Source: Dinghuibacter silviterrae (lineage in GTDB: Bacteria; Bacteroidota; Bacteroidia; Chitinophagales; Chitinophagaceae). From it: a stretch of DNA of 64,000 bases. The stretch covers positions 124,001 to 188,000 of the forward strand of contig NZ_SODV01000002.1 of assembly GCF_004366355.1 (NCBI RefSeq). Direction: 5' to 3'. A model generated the notes under the pieces. The model was not told the origin of the DNA, did no database searches, and saw only the letters and a list, made by a program, of their open reading frames with translations. This document shows, one piece after another, positions 42,539 through 52,033 of the stretch (the stretch's first letter is position 1; every line of letters begins with the position of its first letter). The position numbers were made by a program, and so were the translations under genes.

Positions 42539-44926
42539 TCACTCCGTCCTCAAACTCTTCGACGGATTGGCGACCGCCGCCTTGACCGTATGAAAAATAA
42601 CCGTGAGCAGCGTCAGCACCAGCACCGCGAGGGCGGAGAGGATAAACGGCCCAAAGGTCATCCCCGTGTTGTAGGAGAAGTTGTCGAGCCAGTGGTGCAT
42701 GAACCAGTAGGCGACGGGGAATGCAATAAAACAGGACAGCCCGACGAGGTACACGAAATTGCGGGTGATCAGCGGGATGATTTCCGTCAGGCCGGCGCCG
42801 AGGATTTTACGGATGCTGATCTCTTTTTGCCGTTGTTCGGTGGTAAAGGCGATCAGGCCGAGAAGTCCGAGGCAGGTGATGACGACGGTGAGGATGGAAA
42901 AGGCGGTGAAGATCTTTCCCCTTCTTTGGTCGGCGGCGTATTGGGAGTCGAACTCGCGGTCGAGGAAAATGTAGCTGAACGGCAGTTCGGGGAAGGCGGT
43001 TTTCCAGTTTTTTTCTACGATGGCGAGGGTGGCCGGGATGTTTTGGGCGTCAAGCTTTAACTGGACGTTGAAGCTGTTCGGGCGGTATAGAAGGATGAGG
43101 GGAGACATGGGGCTGTACAGCGATTTCCAGTTGAAGTCTTTGAAAACACCGACGACTTCAAGGTAGTGCCTGCCGGTGGTATCGCCGGGGTATTTGACGC
43201 GCATGCCGATGGGGTTTTTCCACCCGAAATACCGGACCATGTTTTCATTGACCACGATGCTGTGGAGGGTGTCGGGCAGGCCGGAGAAATTACGGCCGCG
43301 GGTCAATTGAATGCCAAGGGTTTTGAAATAGTCTTCGTCTATGCCGTACACGTCCACGCCTTTGTCGACGATGCCGTGGTCGGTTTGAACGTCGAATAGC
43401 TGGAAACTGTTGCCGAAACCGGGGATGGACTCGGCGGTACTAACGGAGTGGACGCCTTGGGTATTGCGCATTTCGTTTTTAAACGCAAGGATCCGGCTCC
43501 GCTCGTCACTGTTGGAATTGACGGTAATGTTGGCGACCTCGTCTTTGTTAAAACCCATGTCTTTGTGCTGGAGGTATTGCAACTGATTGTACACGACAAA
43601 GGTGCAAATGAGCATCGTCATGGATATGCTGAACTGGGTGACGATGAGGATCCGGCGGAGGGTGACATTGCTGGACCCTTTGGAAAGAGCGCCTTTAAGG
43701 ATATTGACGGGCATGAATTTGGAAAGGTAAAAGGCGGGGTAACTGCCACCGCAAAGACCGACAAACAGCACGATGCCGAGCAACAAAAGTGAAGTGCTGG
43801 GATCCAGCAGTGTGTTGAGTGTGATAAATTTGCCGGCCAGCGTGTTAAAGGTCGGCAGGAGCAGGGCGATCAATACGAGGCTGAGGACGAGCGCGACAAG
43901 AGAGGACAAGGTGGATTCGACGAGGAATTGTGTGATCAACTGGCTTCGCGAAGAACCGGTGACTTTCCGGATACCGATCTCTTTGGCACGGCGCGCGGAC
44001 CGGGCGGTGGTCAGGTTCATATAGTTGATACACGCGATCAGGACCATGAACAGGGCGACGGCGCCAAAGATGAAGATGTAGGACATGCTGCCGTACTCCC
44101 CTGGTCCTGAAATGTCGGTTGAATGAAGGTGCATTTCGGTAAGGGGCTGGGCGCTGAGCCTGATCTTTATATTGTTTTTTGCAAAGATGGGCGCCATGAA
44201 CTTGTCGTAAAGGGGAAGCATTTTCCGGTCGAAAGCCTGGAGGTCGGTATGCGGCCGGAGCAACACATAGGTGAAGTAGCTGAAGTTTCCCCATTGAGGC
44301 GAAAAATCCACGGGTAGGGTGGCGTTGGAGATCAGGATGTTAAACGTCAGCTGCGAGTTTTTTGGAACGTCTTCCATGACGCCGGTGATCTTGTACACGG
44401 CTCCGCTGTCATCGAGCAGGGTTCTGCCGACAATGCCATTTACTTTTCCAAAATATTTTTCCGCAATGGAGCGGGTCAGGACCAGGGATTTCGGGTCGAC
44501 CAGGGCGGTGTTCGGATCGCCTTCAAGGAGCGGGTAGGTAAAGACCCGGAAAAATCCGCTGTCGACAAAAAAAGTATTTTCATTGTAGAAGCGGGTGTCC
44601 CCGGTCTTAAACATCATGGTTCCATTATCGACAAAACGGATGGCCTCCTCGACTTCGGGGAAATCCTTTTTCAGGGTGGGCCCGAGGGGGTATGGATTGC
44701 TGGACCAGCGCATGGTATCCTTTGACTCCTCCTTGATATTGGAAACGATGCGGACGATGCGGTTGGCTTTCTCGTGGTAGCGGTCATAACTGAGCTCATC
44801 TTTGATGTAAAGGAGGAGCAGCAAACCGAAGGTTATGCCGATGGTCAGGCCAAGGATGTTTAACAAGCTATACCATTTGTCCCTTTTGAGGTTGCGGATC
44901 GCTACCAGGAGAAGATTCTTGATCAT
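42539..44926 (-). CDS. MacB/FtsX-type ABC permease
   Basis: 795-residue inner-membrane protein with the MacB-PCD/FtsX duplicated plan: RNLKRDKWYSLLNILG and a first helix, a periplasmic domain, FtsX helices with CINYMNLTTARSARRAKEIG and IRKVTGSSRSQL, a second periplasmic domain, and the final FtsX unit ending SKSLRTE. It starts at ATG 44926 (MIKNLLLVA) and, unlike the permease at 32745-35429, has no FecR-like segment. No ATPase neighbour. Members are numerous in Bacteroidota and their cargo is unknown. Confidence 0.88.
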   Translation of the reverse strand: MIKNLLLVAIRNLKRDKWYSLLNILGLTIGITFGLLLLLYIKDELSYDRYHEKANRIVRIVSNIKEESKDTMRWSSNPYPLGPTLKKDFPEVEEAIRFVDNGTMMFKTGDTRFYNENTFFVDSGFFRVFTYPLLEGDPNTALVDPKSLVLTRSIAEKYFGKVNGIVGRTLLDDSGAVYKITGVMEDVPKNSQLTFNILISNATLPVDFSPQWGNFSYFTYVLLRPHTDLQAFDRKMLPLYDKFMAPIFAKNNIKIRLSAQPLTEMHLHSTDISGPGEYGSMSYIFIFGAVALFMVLIACINYMNLTTARSARRAKEIGIRKVTGSSRSQLITQFLVESTLSSLVALVLSLVLIALLLPTFNTLAGKFITLNTLLDPSTSLLLLGIVLFVGLCGGSYPAFYLSKFMPVNILKGALSKGSSNVTLRRILIVTQFSISMTMLICTFVVYNQLQYLQHKDMGFNKDEVANITVNSNSDERSRILAFKNEMRNTQGVHSVSTAESIPGFGNSFQLFDVQTDHGIVDKGVDVYGIDEDYFKTLGIQLTRGRNFSGLPDTLHSIVVNENMVRYFGWKNPIGMRVKYPGDTTGRHYLEVVGVFKDFNWKSLYSPMSPLILLYRPNSFNVQLKLDAQNIPATLAIVEKNWKTAFPELPFSYIFLDREFDSQYAADQRRGKIFTAFSILTVVITCLGLLGLIAFTTEQRQKEISIRKILGAGLTEIIPLITRNFVYLVGLSCFIAFPVAYWFMHHWLDNFSYNTGMTFGPFILSALAVLVLTLLTVIFHTVKAAVANPSKSLRTE

Positions 44927-45050
44927 GTCGACAATTTCAGTAGCCTGGTAGGGTCTAAAAACGTGCCGTATATATAAGTTTATGATTGTTAATTCCTTGT
45001 ATGAACTTATCGAGGAGGCGGTGTCCGGTTTCAATACATTGTCTGTCCGC

Positions 45051-46268
45051 CTACGAGCGGAGCGCCAGCAGGTCCCCGATGGCAAGGGCGGTGCGGGTGA
45101 GGTTGGCGCGGGTGTCCCGTAGCGCCTGATCCAGGCTGGAGGGGGCGTGGTTGATGTTGAAAAGCGCGTCGAAGAAGTCGCGCAGGCGTGGCTCATCTGC
45201 TGTGGGTATGCTGCCCGCCAGGCCGATCACGGGTATGTCGCGCGTGAGGGCACGCCGGGCAATGGCGTACGGCCCTTTGCCCCGCAGGGTTTGTGCATCG
45301 AGGCTGCCCTCGCCGGTGAGGACGAGGTCGGCGCGCTCCAGGGCGTCGTCAAAGCGGGTAAGGTCGAGGAAACCGTCGGCGCCATTGACAAGGGTGGCGC
45401 CAAGGACGGCGAAGAGACCGGCAGCCACGCCGCCCGCGGCGCCGCCGTGGGGGAGGGCGCCAAGGGAGAGGGCGGCCGTGTCCGCACCTGCGCCGGCAGC
45501 CCCGGGGCGGCGGTCCACACCCATGCGACTGATAACCTCGCACCAGCGCGTCAGCGCCTTCTCCAGAAGCGCTACGGTGCCGGCATCCGCGCCTTTTTGC
45601 GGGCCGAAGACAGCGGCCGTACCAGACGGCCCCAACAGGGGATTATCAACGTCGCACAAGATAAGCATCCGCGTATCGCGCACAGGCGGATACAGACCGG
45701 TAAGGTCGATGCGATCGAGTTGAAGAAGACCCAGCGGGTTGGGGGACAGCTCGTGGCCCGCTGCGTCGAGGAGACGGGCGCCCAGGGCGTGGAGGATGCC
45801 CGCGCCACCGTCGACGGTGGCGGAGCCGCCTACGCCTAGGAGCACCTGGCGGGCGCCGGCGGAAAGGGCGGAGCGCAACAGCTGACCGGTGCCCTGGCTG
45901 GTGACGTGTAGCGGATCGCGTTCGCCGGGTTGGAGAAGGCTTAGACCGGAGGCCGTAGCCATGTCGATGAGGGCGATAGGGCCGGGCGCAGCCTGGTGGA
46001 GAAGGGCCGTAGGGGCCCCAAAGCGGGGGGCAATCCCATAGGCCGCTCCGATCGTTCTGCCCAGCGGGTCCTGTGCGGGGACCTCGACGCGCGTGCCTCC
46101 CAGCCGTTCGGTCAGCAGAGATCCGGTGCCGTCGCCACCGTCGGCGATCGGGAAGGAGAAATACCCGGCGGCCAGGCGGGAACGCTCCAGGCCTTCGCGG
46201 ATGGCGTCCGCGGCAGCCCGGGCGTCGAGGCTGTCTTTGAAAGCGTTGGGGGCGATGAGTACGCGCAT
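45051..46268 (-). CDS. Glycerate kinase
   Basis: 405-residue kinase of the GarK/GlxK family, phosphorylating D-glycerate with ATP. Signature stretches: VLIAPNAFKDSLDA at the N-terminus, SFPIADGGDGTGSLL, LLGVGGSATVDGGAGILHALG, and VLTGEGSLDAQTLRGKGP. ATG at 46268 starts MRVLIAPNA; a longer open frame is not family-like. It is divergent from the SDR/AraC/MFS operon, sharing a 124-base control region containing a direct repeat. Confidence 0.9.
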   Translation of the reverse strand: MRVLIAPNAFKDSLDARAAADAIREGLERSRLAAGYFSFPIADGGDGTGSLLTERLGGTRVEVPAQDPLGRTIGAAYGIAPRFGAPTALLHQAAPGPIALIDMATASGLSLLQPGERDPLHVTSQGTGQLLRSALSAGARQVLLGVGGSATVDGGAGILHALGARLLDAAGHELSPNPLGLLQLDRIDLTGLYPPVRDTRMLILCDVDNPLLGPSGTAAVFGPQKGADAGTVALLEKALTRWCEVISRMGVDRRPGAAGAGADTAALSLGALPHGGAAGGVAAGLFAVLGATLVNGADGFLDLTRFDDALERADLVLTGEGSLDAQTLRGKGPYAIARRALTRDIPVIGLAGSIPTADEPRLRDFFDALFNINHAPSSLDQALRDTRANLTRTALAIGDLLALRS

Positions 46269-46303
46269 GTGATCAAAAATACGGTGGCCGCGCAAACAGC
46301 AGG

Positions 46304-46345
46304 TGAACTTTTTAGCAAACCAACAATGAGCTTTTTAACAAACCA
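46304..46345. promoter_or_regulatory. 19-bp direct repeat, candidate AraC-type operator
   Basis: TGAACTTTTTAGCAAACCA (46304-46322) and TGAGCTTTTTAACAAACCA (46327-46345) match at 17 of 19 positions with a 23-base period. They end where the -33 box of the SDR operon would lie, given a weak -7 box GAACTTTG at 46365-46372. An AraC-family gene is in that operon. TTTGTG-T-CACAAA at 46369-46381 is an additional small palindrome. Confidence 0.55.
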
Positions 46346-46392
46346 GGGAGGGGACCGGGCGGCGGAACTTTGTGTCACAAAAACATGTTGAT

Positions 46393-47271
46393 ATGACAAA
46401 GGTTTGGTTCATTACGGGGTCCTCCAGGGGTCTGGGGCGCAGCCTGGCAGAGGCTGTTTTGGCTAAAGGGGACCGGCTGGCGGCTACGGCGCGCCGGCCC
46501 GAACAATTACAGGATTTTAAGGACCGTTATGGCGAACAGGTGCTGACGCTGGCGCTGGACGTGACGGACAAAGAACAAATCCGCAAGGCGGTGGACGCTG
46601 CCGTTGCCCATTTCGGACGTATCGACGTCCTGGTGAACAATGCGGGTTTTGGGATCACGGGTGCGGCGGAGGCTTATACGGATGAACAGGTGCGCAGCCA
46701 ACTTGAGACGAATCTCTTTGCGCCGATCGAGGTGACCCGTGCCGTGTTGCCGTATATGCGGAAGCAGCGCTCGGGCAGGATCCTGCAGATCAGCTCTGTG
46801 GGTGGTCGCATCGGACGGCCGGGTTTGTCCATCTACCAGGCGGCGAAGTTCGGGCTGGGTGGTTTCTCCGAATCGTTGGCGGGTGAAGTGGCGCCGCTGG
46901 GTATCCGGGTGACGGCGGTAGAACCCGGTGGTTTCCGGACCGATTGGGCGGGTGCGTCGATGAGCTTTGCACCGGTGATCGAAGGATACGAGAAGACGGT
47001 TGGTTTTATGACGCAGTTACTCCAAAGCGGCCAATTTGAGCCTATGGGAGATCCGGACAAAGCGGCAAAGGTGATGGTCGAGTTGGCGGATCATCCCGAG
47101 CCCCCCGTACACCTGGTGTTGGGCAGCGAAGCGTTGGCGCTGGCACGCAAGGCGGATACGGACAAGCTGCAGGATCTGGCCAAGTGGGAAGCGGTCAGCT
47201 TGTCCACCGACCACGAGGGGGCGGTCAATTTCCTGGAAACGGAAGCCGCGGCGCGGTTGTTCAAGTCGTAA
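46393..47271 (+). CDS. Short-chain dehydrogenase/reductase
   Basis: 292-residue classical SDR: cofactor motif ITGSSRGLGRSLAEA, LVNNAGFGITG, catalytic Ser in ISSVGGRIG and the Tyr/Lys pair in IYQAAKFGLGG. Arg residues after the first Gly motif suggest NADP. The first gene of an operon with an AraC regulator (12 bases on) and an efflux pump. The start is ATG 46393. Substrate unknown; it might modify the compound that the pump expels. Confidence 0.88.
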   Translation: MTKVWFITGSSRGLGRSLAEAVLAKGDRLAATARRPEQLQDFKDRYGEQVLTLALDVTDKEQIRKAVDAAVAHFGRIDVLVNNAGFGITGAAEAYTDEQVRSQLETNLFAPIEVTRAVLPYMRKQRSGRILQISSVGGRIGRPGLSIYQAAKFGLGGFSESLAGEVAPLGIRVTAVEPGGFRTDWAGASMSFAPVIEGYEKTVGFMTQLLQSGQFEPMGDPDKAAKVMVELADHPEPPVHLVLGSEALALARKADTDKLQDLAKWEAVSLSTDHEGAVNFLETEAAARLFKS

Positions 47272-47283
47272 TTTTGTCATCCC

Positions 47284-48072
47284 ATGAACACGTCCCGGAA
47301 TACCCCGGCCATCGTTTCTTCCTGCTATCATGCACAGAGCAGGGCGGGAGAGCAGTTTGCCCCGGAGCACGTGTTTAGTCTCCAGCTCACGGGCAGGCTT
47401 ATCCTCAACGACGCGGAGCGGGAGTATGTCTGCGAACCGGGGAGTTTCCACTTCACCCGCAGGAATCACCTGATCAAATTCAACAAGCTGCCGCCGCCGG
47501 GGGGAGAATTCAGGACGTTGTCTGTGTATTTGGACCAGGAGACGTTGAGGGGCTTTAGCGTGGAATATGGGTTGGCGCCCGCGCCGGGTGCGCCCGCAGA
47601 AGGCGCCATCATAACGCTGGCGGCCGCCCCGCTCTACAAAAGCTACATGGACTCCCTGCCGCCCTACCTGGACATGGACGGCCCATTGCTGGACCTGAAA
47701 GTAAAGGAAGCCATCCTGGTGCTAATCCGGACGGACCCGTGGCTACAGGATATACTTTTTGACTTTAGCGAACCGGGGAAGATCGACCTGGAGGCATTTA
47801 TGCAAAAGAACTTTCACTTTAACGTGGAGCTCAAACGGTTTGCGTACCTGACGGGGAGGAGCCTGGCGACGTTCAAACGGGATTTTGAAAAGATATTTCA
47901 TGCGACGCCGAGCCGGTGGTTGCAACAGCGGCGGCTTCAGGAAGCGCATTACCTGATCAAGGAAAAGGGAAAGGCCCCTTCGGATGTCTACCTGGACGTG
48001 GGGTTCGAGGACCTTTCCCATTTTTCCTTTACCTTTAAGAAGAGGTATGGAGTGGCGCCTTCGCGGATTTGA
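47284..48072 (+). CDS. AraC-family transcriptional regulator
   Basis: 262-residue regulator. The N-terminal part (1-150) is a cupin-like effector domain (FSLQLTGRLILNDAE, GSFHFTRRNHLIKFNK). The C-terminal 100 residues hold two helix-turn-helix units: VELKRFAYLTGRSLATFKRD and PSDVYLDVGFEDLSHFSFTF with KKRYGVAPSRI. It sits between the SDR and MFS genes and probably controls their shared promoter through the direct repeat at 46304-46345. Confidence 0.9.
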   Translation: MNTSRNTPAIVSSCYHAQSRAGEQFAPEHVFSLQLTGRLILNDAEREYVCEPGSFHFTRRNHLIKFNKLPPPGGEFRTLSVYLDQETLRGFSVEYGLAPAPGAPAEGAIITLAAAPLYKSYMDSLPPYLDMDGPLLDLKVKEAILVLIRTDPWLQDILFDFSEPGKIDLEAFMQKNFHFNVELKRFAYLTGRSLATFKRDFEKIFHATPSRWLQQRRLQEAHYLIKEKGKAPSDVYLDVGFEDLSHFSFTFKKRYGVAPSRI

Positions 48073-48099
48073 CGACACAACGCTGGTACAAAACATAGT

Positions 48100-49635
48100 A
48101 TGTCAACGGTTCCCCTCAACAGCCCGGCCGGCCGGTGGGTGATGGCTTCGGCCATTTTGGCTTCTTCCATGGGATTTATTGACGGTACCGCGCTCAACGT
48201 GGTCTTGCCATCGCTGCAACGCAGCCTCGGTGCCACGGGCACGGAAATTTTCTGGATACTCAATGCCTATTTGCTGATGCTGGCTTCCCTCATCCTGGTG
48301 GGGGGCGCGTTGGGCGACAAGCTGGGTCGCAAAAAGGTATTCATGACCGGCATTGCGGCTTTTATTGTAGGATCGGCCGCGTGCGGATGTTCACCGGGGG
48401 TGGCTTACCTGATTGCTTTCCGGGCTGTCCAGGGTTTGGGCGGCTCGCTGATGATCCCGGGAAGTTTGTCGCTGATCTCCTCTACGATCGACGACAAAGA
48501 AAAAGGCAAGGCCATCGGTACCTGGTCGGCGATCTCGACCATTGTCACGATCGGTGGCCCCGTCCTGGGGGGCGCCCTGGCGGATGCAGGCCTGTGGCGG
48601 TATATTTTTTTCCTCAATATTCCTATCGGTATTGCGGCCTTGGTGATCCTCTGGCGTAAAGTCGGGGAAAACAGGGACGAACAGGCCGATCCGGCCCTGG
48701 ACATCCCGGGTGCGTTGTCCATCGCTTTCGGACTGGCTTTACTGACCTTTGGCTGTCTGCGGTTACCCCAGGCCGGTATCAGGGACGCTTGGGTTTTGGC
48801 TACGATCGGGGCTGGCGTGTTGTTGCTCGGGGTCTTTGTTTTGGTGGAAAAGAGAAGCAAGCACCCTATGATGCCGTTGCATCTTTTTGCCAACCGGACC
48901 TTCGCCGGGGCAAACCTTCTTACCTTTTTCCTTTATGCGGGCCTCGGTGCGGGAATGTTGTTCCTTTCTCTGAACCTGGTCCAGGCCCAAGGATATGACC
49001 AGTTGCAATCAGGGCTTACCTTTTTGCCGTTTACGATCGTGATGATCCTGTGTTCGCGCTTTGCCGGATCGCTGGCGGACCGGCACGGCCCGAGACCTTT
49101 GTTGGTGGGGGGGGCAGCCACAGCAGGTCTGGGGCTCTGGTTGCTGTCCCTGGTCGGGGAAACCGGGGGACCGTCGACCTACTGGACAACTTTTTTACCG
49201 GGTATGCTGATCTTTGGGCTGGGGATGGCCTTTACGGTGGCGCCGCTCACCACCGCCGTTATGGGGTCGGTGAGTGACCAGTTGTCCGGGGTGGCATCGG
49301 GGGTGAATAATGCGCTGACCAGGGTCGCCAATGTTTTTGCCAATGCGATCCTTGGTTCCCTGGCCGTCCTTTTGTTTACGGCGTCGATCGGGCACAGGCT
49401 GGATAATTTGGGGCTGGACGCCGGCCTTCACCGGCAGGCGCTGGCGCAGGCGGTCGAATTAGGGAATGCAAAAGTGCCGGCGGATGCGGGGGCCATGGCT
49501 GGCGCGATCCAAAAGGTTTACCGGGACGGGTTTATCGACGTCTACCAAAGGATCATGCGGATCGCGGCGACGTTCGCGTGGGGAGCGGCGCTGCTGGCGT
49601 TTTTGACGATACGGCCTCGCCGGGCGGAGGGCTAA
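48100..49635 (+). CDS. MFS efflux transporter, DHA2 (EmrB/QacA) family
   Basis: 511-residue inner-membrane proton antiporter with about 14 helices. The DHA2 signatures are FIDGTALNVVLPSLQR in helix 1, GGALGDKLGRKKVFMTG between helices 2 and 3, FRAVQGLGGSLMIPGSL, and the antiporter motif C region WSAISTIVTIGGPVLGG. Predicted to export hydrophobic or cationic drugs. Last of the SDR-AraC-MFS set; the next gene begins 18 bases on, so read-through is possible. Confidence 0.93.
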   Translation: MSTVPLNSPAGRWVMASAILASSMGFIDGTALNVVLPSLQRSLGATGTEIFWILNAYLLMLASLILVGGALGDKLGRKKVFMTGIAAFIVGSAACGCSPGVAYLIAFRAVQGLGGSLMIPGSLSLISSTIDDKEKGKAIGTWSAISTIVTIGGPVLGGALADAGLWRYIFFLNIPIGIAALVILWRKVGENRDEQADPALDIPGALSIAFGLALLTFGCLRLPQAGIRDAWVLATIGAGVLLLGVFVLVEKRSKHPMMPLHLFANRTFAGANLLTFFLYAGLGAGMLFLSLNLVQAQGYDQLQSGLTFLPFTIVMILCSRFAGSLADRHGPRPLLVGGAATAGLGLWLLSLVGETGGPSTYWTTFLPGMLIFGLGMAFTVAPLTTAVMGSVSDQLSGVASGVNNALTRVANVFANAILGSLAVLLFTASIGHRLDNLGLDAGLHRQALAQAVELGNAKVPADAGAMAGAIQKVYRDGFIDVYQRIMRIAATFAWGAALLAFLTIRPRRAEG

Positions 49636-49653
49636 AACCCGTACATTTGTCCT

Positions 49654-50574
49654 ATGTCCCTCTCCATCGCATCCCTGAATTCCGGCAGCAACGGCAATTG
49701 TTATTACGTGGGTAACGACCAGGATGCCCTTCTCGTGGACGCGGGGCTGTCGTGCCGGGAAATAGAACGGCGGATGGAACGGCTGGGATTGGCGATGGAG
49801 CGGGTGAAGGGGATTTTTATTTCGCACGAACACGAAGATCATATCCGGGGGCTGCAGGTGCTGTCGCGCCGATACAAGTTGCCTGTGTACATCGCCGAAG
49901 CGACGCGGAGGCACGTGTCCGTGGATACGCGGCTGGTACAGGGATTGCCGGAGACGGTGGTCGTCGGGAGCTTGTCCGTGACTTCTTTTTCAAAGGCGCA
50001 TGATGCCGCGGACCCTTGCAGTTTTGTCATCGCATCGGGCGACTTGCGGGTGGGCGTTTTTACGGACATCGGCGTCGTTTGCGATAACCTCATACGACAC
50101 TTTATGCAGTGTCACGCGGCTTTCCTGGAAACAAATTATGACGAGCAGCTGTTGGAGGAGGGGCGTTATCCCTATCCGCTCAAAAAACGCATCCGGGGCG
50201 GGCAGGGACACTTGTCCAACCGGCAGTCGCTGGAGCTTTTTATGGGATACAGACCGGCATACCTGAGCCACTTGCTGCTCTCGCATCTTTCCGAAGACAA
50301 CAACCGCCCGGAGCTCGTGCGGGCGTTGTTTGAGGAAAAGGCGGGCGGGACGGTCATTACGGTGGCTTCCCGTTATGAGGAGACGGGGGTGATTGTGGTG
50401 GATGGATCGTATACGGGTGAGGCCGGTCCTTTCTGGAACGCAGAGGGTGTGGTGACCCGGCCGGAGGAGCCCGCGCCGGTGCCCGCCCCCGCGATGCGCC
50501 GCCGAAAGACACTGAAGACAATAAACACAGCACAGATTTCGCTCTTTAATAACGACCCTCATGCTGACCGCTAA
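49654..50574 (+). CDS. Metallo-beta-lactamase-fold hydrolase, WalJ/YycJ-like
   Basis: 306-residue protein; the N-terminal 265 residues form an MBL fold with metal motif SHEHEDHIRG, then FSKAHDAADPCSFVI, GVFTDIGVV and LSHLSEDNN. The order and the opening SIASLNSGSNGNCYYV are those of YycJ/WalJ-type proteins, proposed 5' exonucleases. The C-terminal 40 residues are a Pro/Ala-rich basic tail. It overlaps the GNAT gene by 14 bases, suggesting translational coupling. Confidence 0.88.
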   Translation: MSLSIASLNSGSNGNCYYVGNDQDALLVDAGLSCREIERRMERLGLAMERVKGIFISHEHEDHIRGLQVLSRRYKLPVYIAEATRRHVSVDTRLVQGLPETVVVGSLSVTSFSKAHDAADPCSFVIASGDLRVGVFTDIGVVCDNLIRHFMQCHAAFLETNYDEQLLEEGRYPYPLKKRIRGGQGHLSNRQSLELFMGYRPAYLSHLLLSHLSEDNNRPELVRALFEEKAGGTVITVASRYEETGVIVVDGSYTGEAGPFWNAEGVVTRPEEPAPVPAPAMRRRKTLKTINTAQISLFNNDPHADR

Positions 50575-51112
50575 AATAGTCACCACCGAAAAAGAACTGG
50601 ACCAAATCGCCGCCCTCTCACAAGCAAACCTGGTGACCCTGCTGGACGAAGAAACCAAGGCAAAAGAAGGTTTTGTTACCTGGGTGTATACACCGGAGGT
50701 GCTGAGGATCCTCCATGCCATCGTGCCTTCGGTCATCGTCATGGATGGAGATACCCTGGCCGGTTATGCGCTGACGCTTACAGACGCCTGCGAGGCGGTG
50801 TACCCGGTCATGGGTAGCACGATGGCGCACCTGAAGACGATCGGGTATGAAGGGCGGCGGCTCGCGGACTACCGGATTTACCTGATGGGGCAGATCTGCG
50901 TGGCGGAGCCTTATCGCGGACAGGGGGTGGTGGAACGGTTGTACGGATTCCATAGAGACCATTTTTCCACCCAATACGACATGCTCGTTACCGAAATCTC
51001 ACAAGCCAATCCGCGCTCACTCAAGGCACACAAAAAAGTGGGCTTCGAGGTCATTGACTCTTACCCGGACAACGGAAGTACTTGGGACGTGGTGTTGTGG
51101 GACTGGCGCTAG
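50561..51112 (+). CDS. GNAT-family N-acetyltransferase
   Basis: 183-residue acetyltransferase. The acetyl-CoA motif A is QICVAEPYRGQGVVERLYGF, followed by VTEISQANPRSLKAHKKVGF, the motif B region. N-terminal half is helical (KELDQIAALSQANLVTLLDE). It overlaps the 3' end of the WalJ-like gene and meets the convergent MarR-GNAT gene with a 4-base overlap. Substrate unknown. Confidence 0.86.
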   Translation: MLTAKIVTTEKELDQIAALSQANLVTLLDEETKAKEGFVTWVYTPEVLRILHAIVPSVIVMDGDTLAGYALTLTDACEAVYPVMGSTMAHLKTIGYEGRRLADYRIYLMGQICVAEPYRGQGVVERLYGFHRDHFSTQYDMLVTEISQANPRSLKAHKKVGFEVIDSYPDNGSTWDVVLWDWR

Positions 51113-52029
51113 AGGCTCAGCTCATATTTCTGCTCGGTAAGCGCCTTCCCAAAAGTATTGGACGGCACCTCCTCCGTAAGAACAAAGCCTAGCCTTTTAT
51201 ATAAGGCAATGGCGGTTTCCTGTTCGTTGGTCGTCCAGAGATAGCTGCTGCTGTATCCTTTTTCCTTTATAAAAGCCATGTACAGGTCCATGAGTTTCTT
51301 GCCGAGACCGAGGCCGCGGTATTCGGGTTCCAGTATGAAATAACGGAGCTGGGCCGCGTTTTCCGGGCGGTGCATGACCAGGAGGAAGCCGACGATGCGG
51401 TCCCGGTGTTCACAGATCCAGACGCGGTCGAGACTGGGATCGTATTGCTGGTAGAACTCGGCCAGGCCCTTGGCGACATACGCTTCGAAGCCGGGGCCGT
51501 AGTTGCATTCGTCTTTGTAGATGCGTCCATGGAGATGCGTGACATAGCCGATGTCGCCGGGACGGAGGTCGGTGCGGAGGGTCACGTCGGTGATCGATAC
51601 ACGTTTCCGGGTGAGCAGGTCTTCGATTTCCGTCATGTGTCCTTTCAGACGCTGCCAGTCTTTTGGCGGGAGGTCGGCAAGGAGTTGTTTGAGTTGGTTG
51701 TCGGAGGCGCGGTCGAGCTTTTCAAATTCCTTTTGTCCCTTGTCCGTCAGAAAAAGATGGACCCGCCGTCCGTCTTCGGCGGATTTTTTCCGGCTGATCA
51801 GTTTGTGCTCGGCGAAGCGGTCCAGGATCCTGCTGAGGTAACCTTTGTCGATCCCCATGCGGTCGATGATGTCGGAGGCCTGTACGCCTTCGCCGTGATG
51901 GAGTTCATACAATATGCGCGCCTCGGGGAGGCTGTAGTCGCTGTCGAGGAGGTAGCGGTCGAGCAAGCCGATGAAGCCGGTATAGAAACGGTTGAAGGAC
52001 CGGATACCGGCAATGGTTTTTGCGTTCAT
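51109..52029 (-). CDS. MarR regulator fused to GNAT acetyltransferase
   Basis: 306-residue two-domain protein. Residues 1-150 are a MarR winged helix (SLPEARILYELHHGEGVQAS, GIDKGYLSRILDRFAE, DGRRVHLFLTDKG). Residues about 155-306 are a GNAT domain with YFILEPEYRGLGLGKKLMD and ETAIALYKRLGF. The fusion is a known architecture. A perfect TAGTTGA/TCAACTA palindrome overlaps its -33 box, consistent with autorepression. The ATG at 52029 lies only 5 bases after the -7 box, so the mRNA may be leaderless. Confidence 0.9.
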   Translation of the reverse strand: MNAKTIAGIRSFNRFYTGFIGLLDRYLLDSDYSLPEARILYELHHGEGVQASDIIDRMGIDKGYLSRILDRFAEHKLISRKKSAEDGRRVHLFLTDKGQKEFEKLDRASDNQLKQLLADLPPKDWQRLKGHMTEIEDLLTRKRVSITDVTLRTDLRPGDIGYVTHLHGRIYKDECNYGPGFEAYVAKGLAEFYQQYDPSLDRVWICEHRDRIVGFLLVMHRPENAAQLRYFILEPEYRGLGLGKKLMDLYMAFIKEKGYSSSYLWTTNEQETAIALYKRLGFVLTEEVPSNTFGKALTEQKYELSL

Positions 52030-52033
52030 ACCC

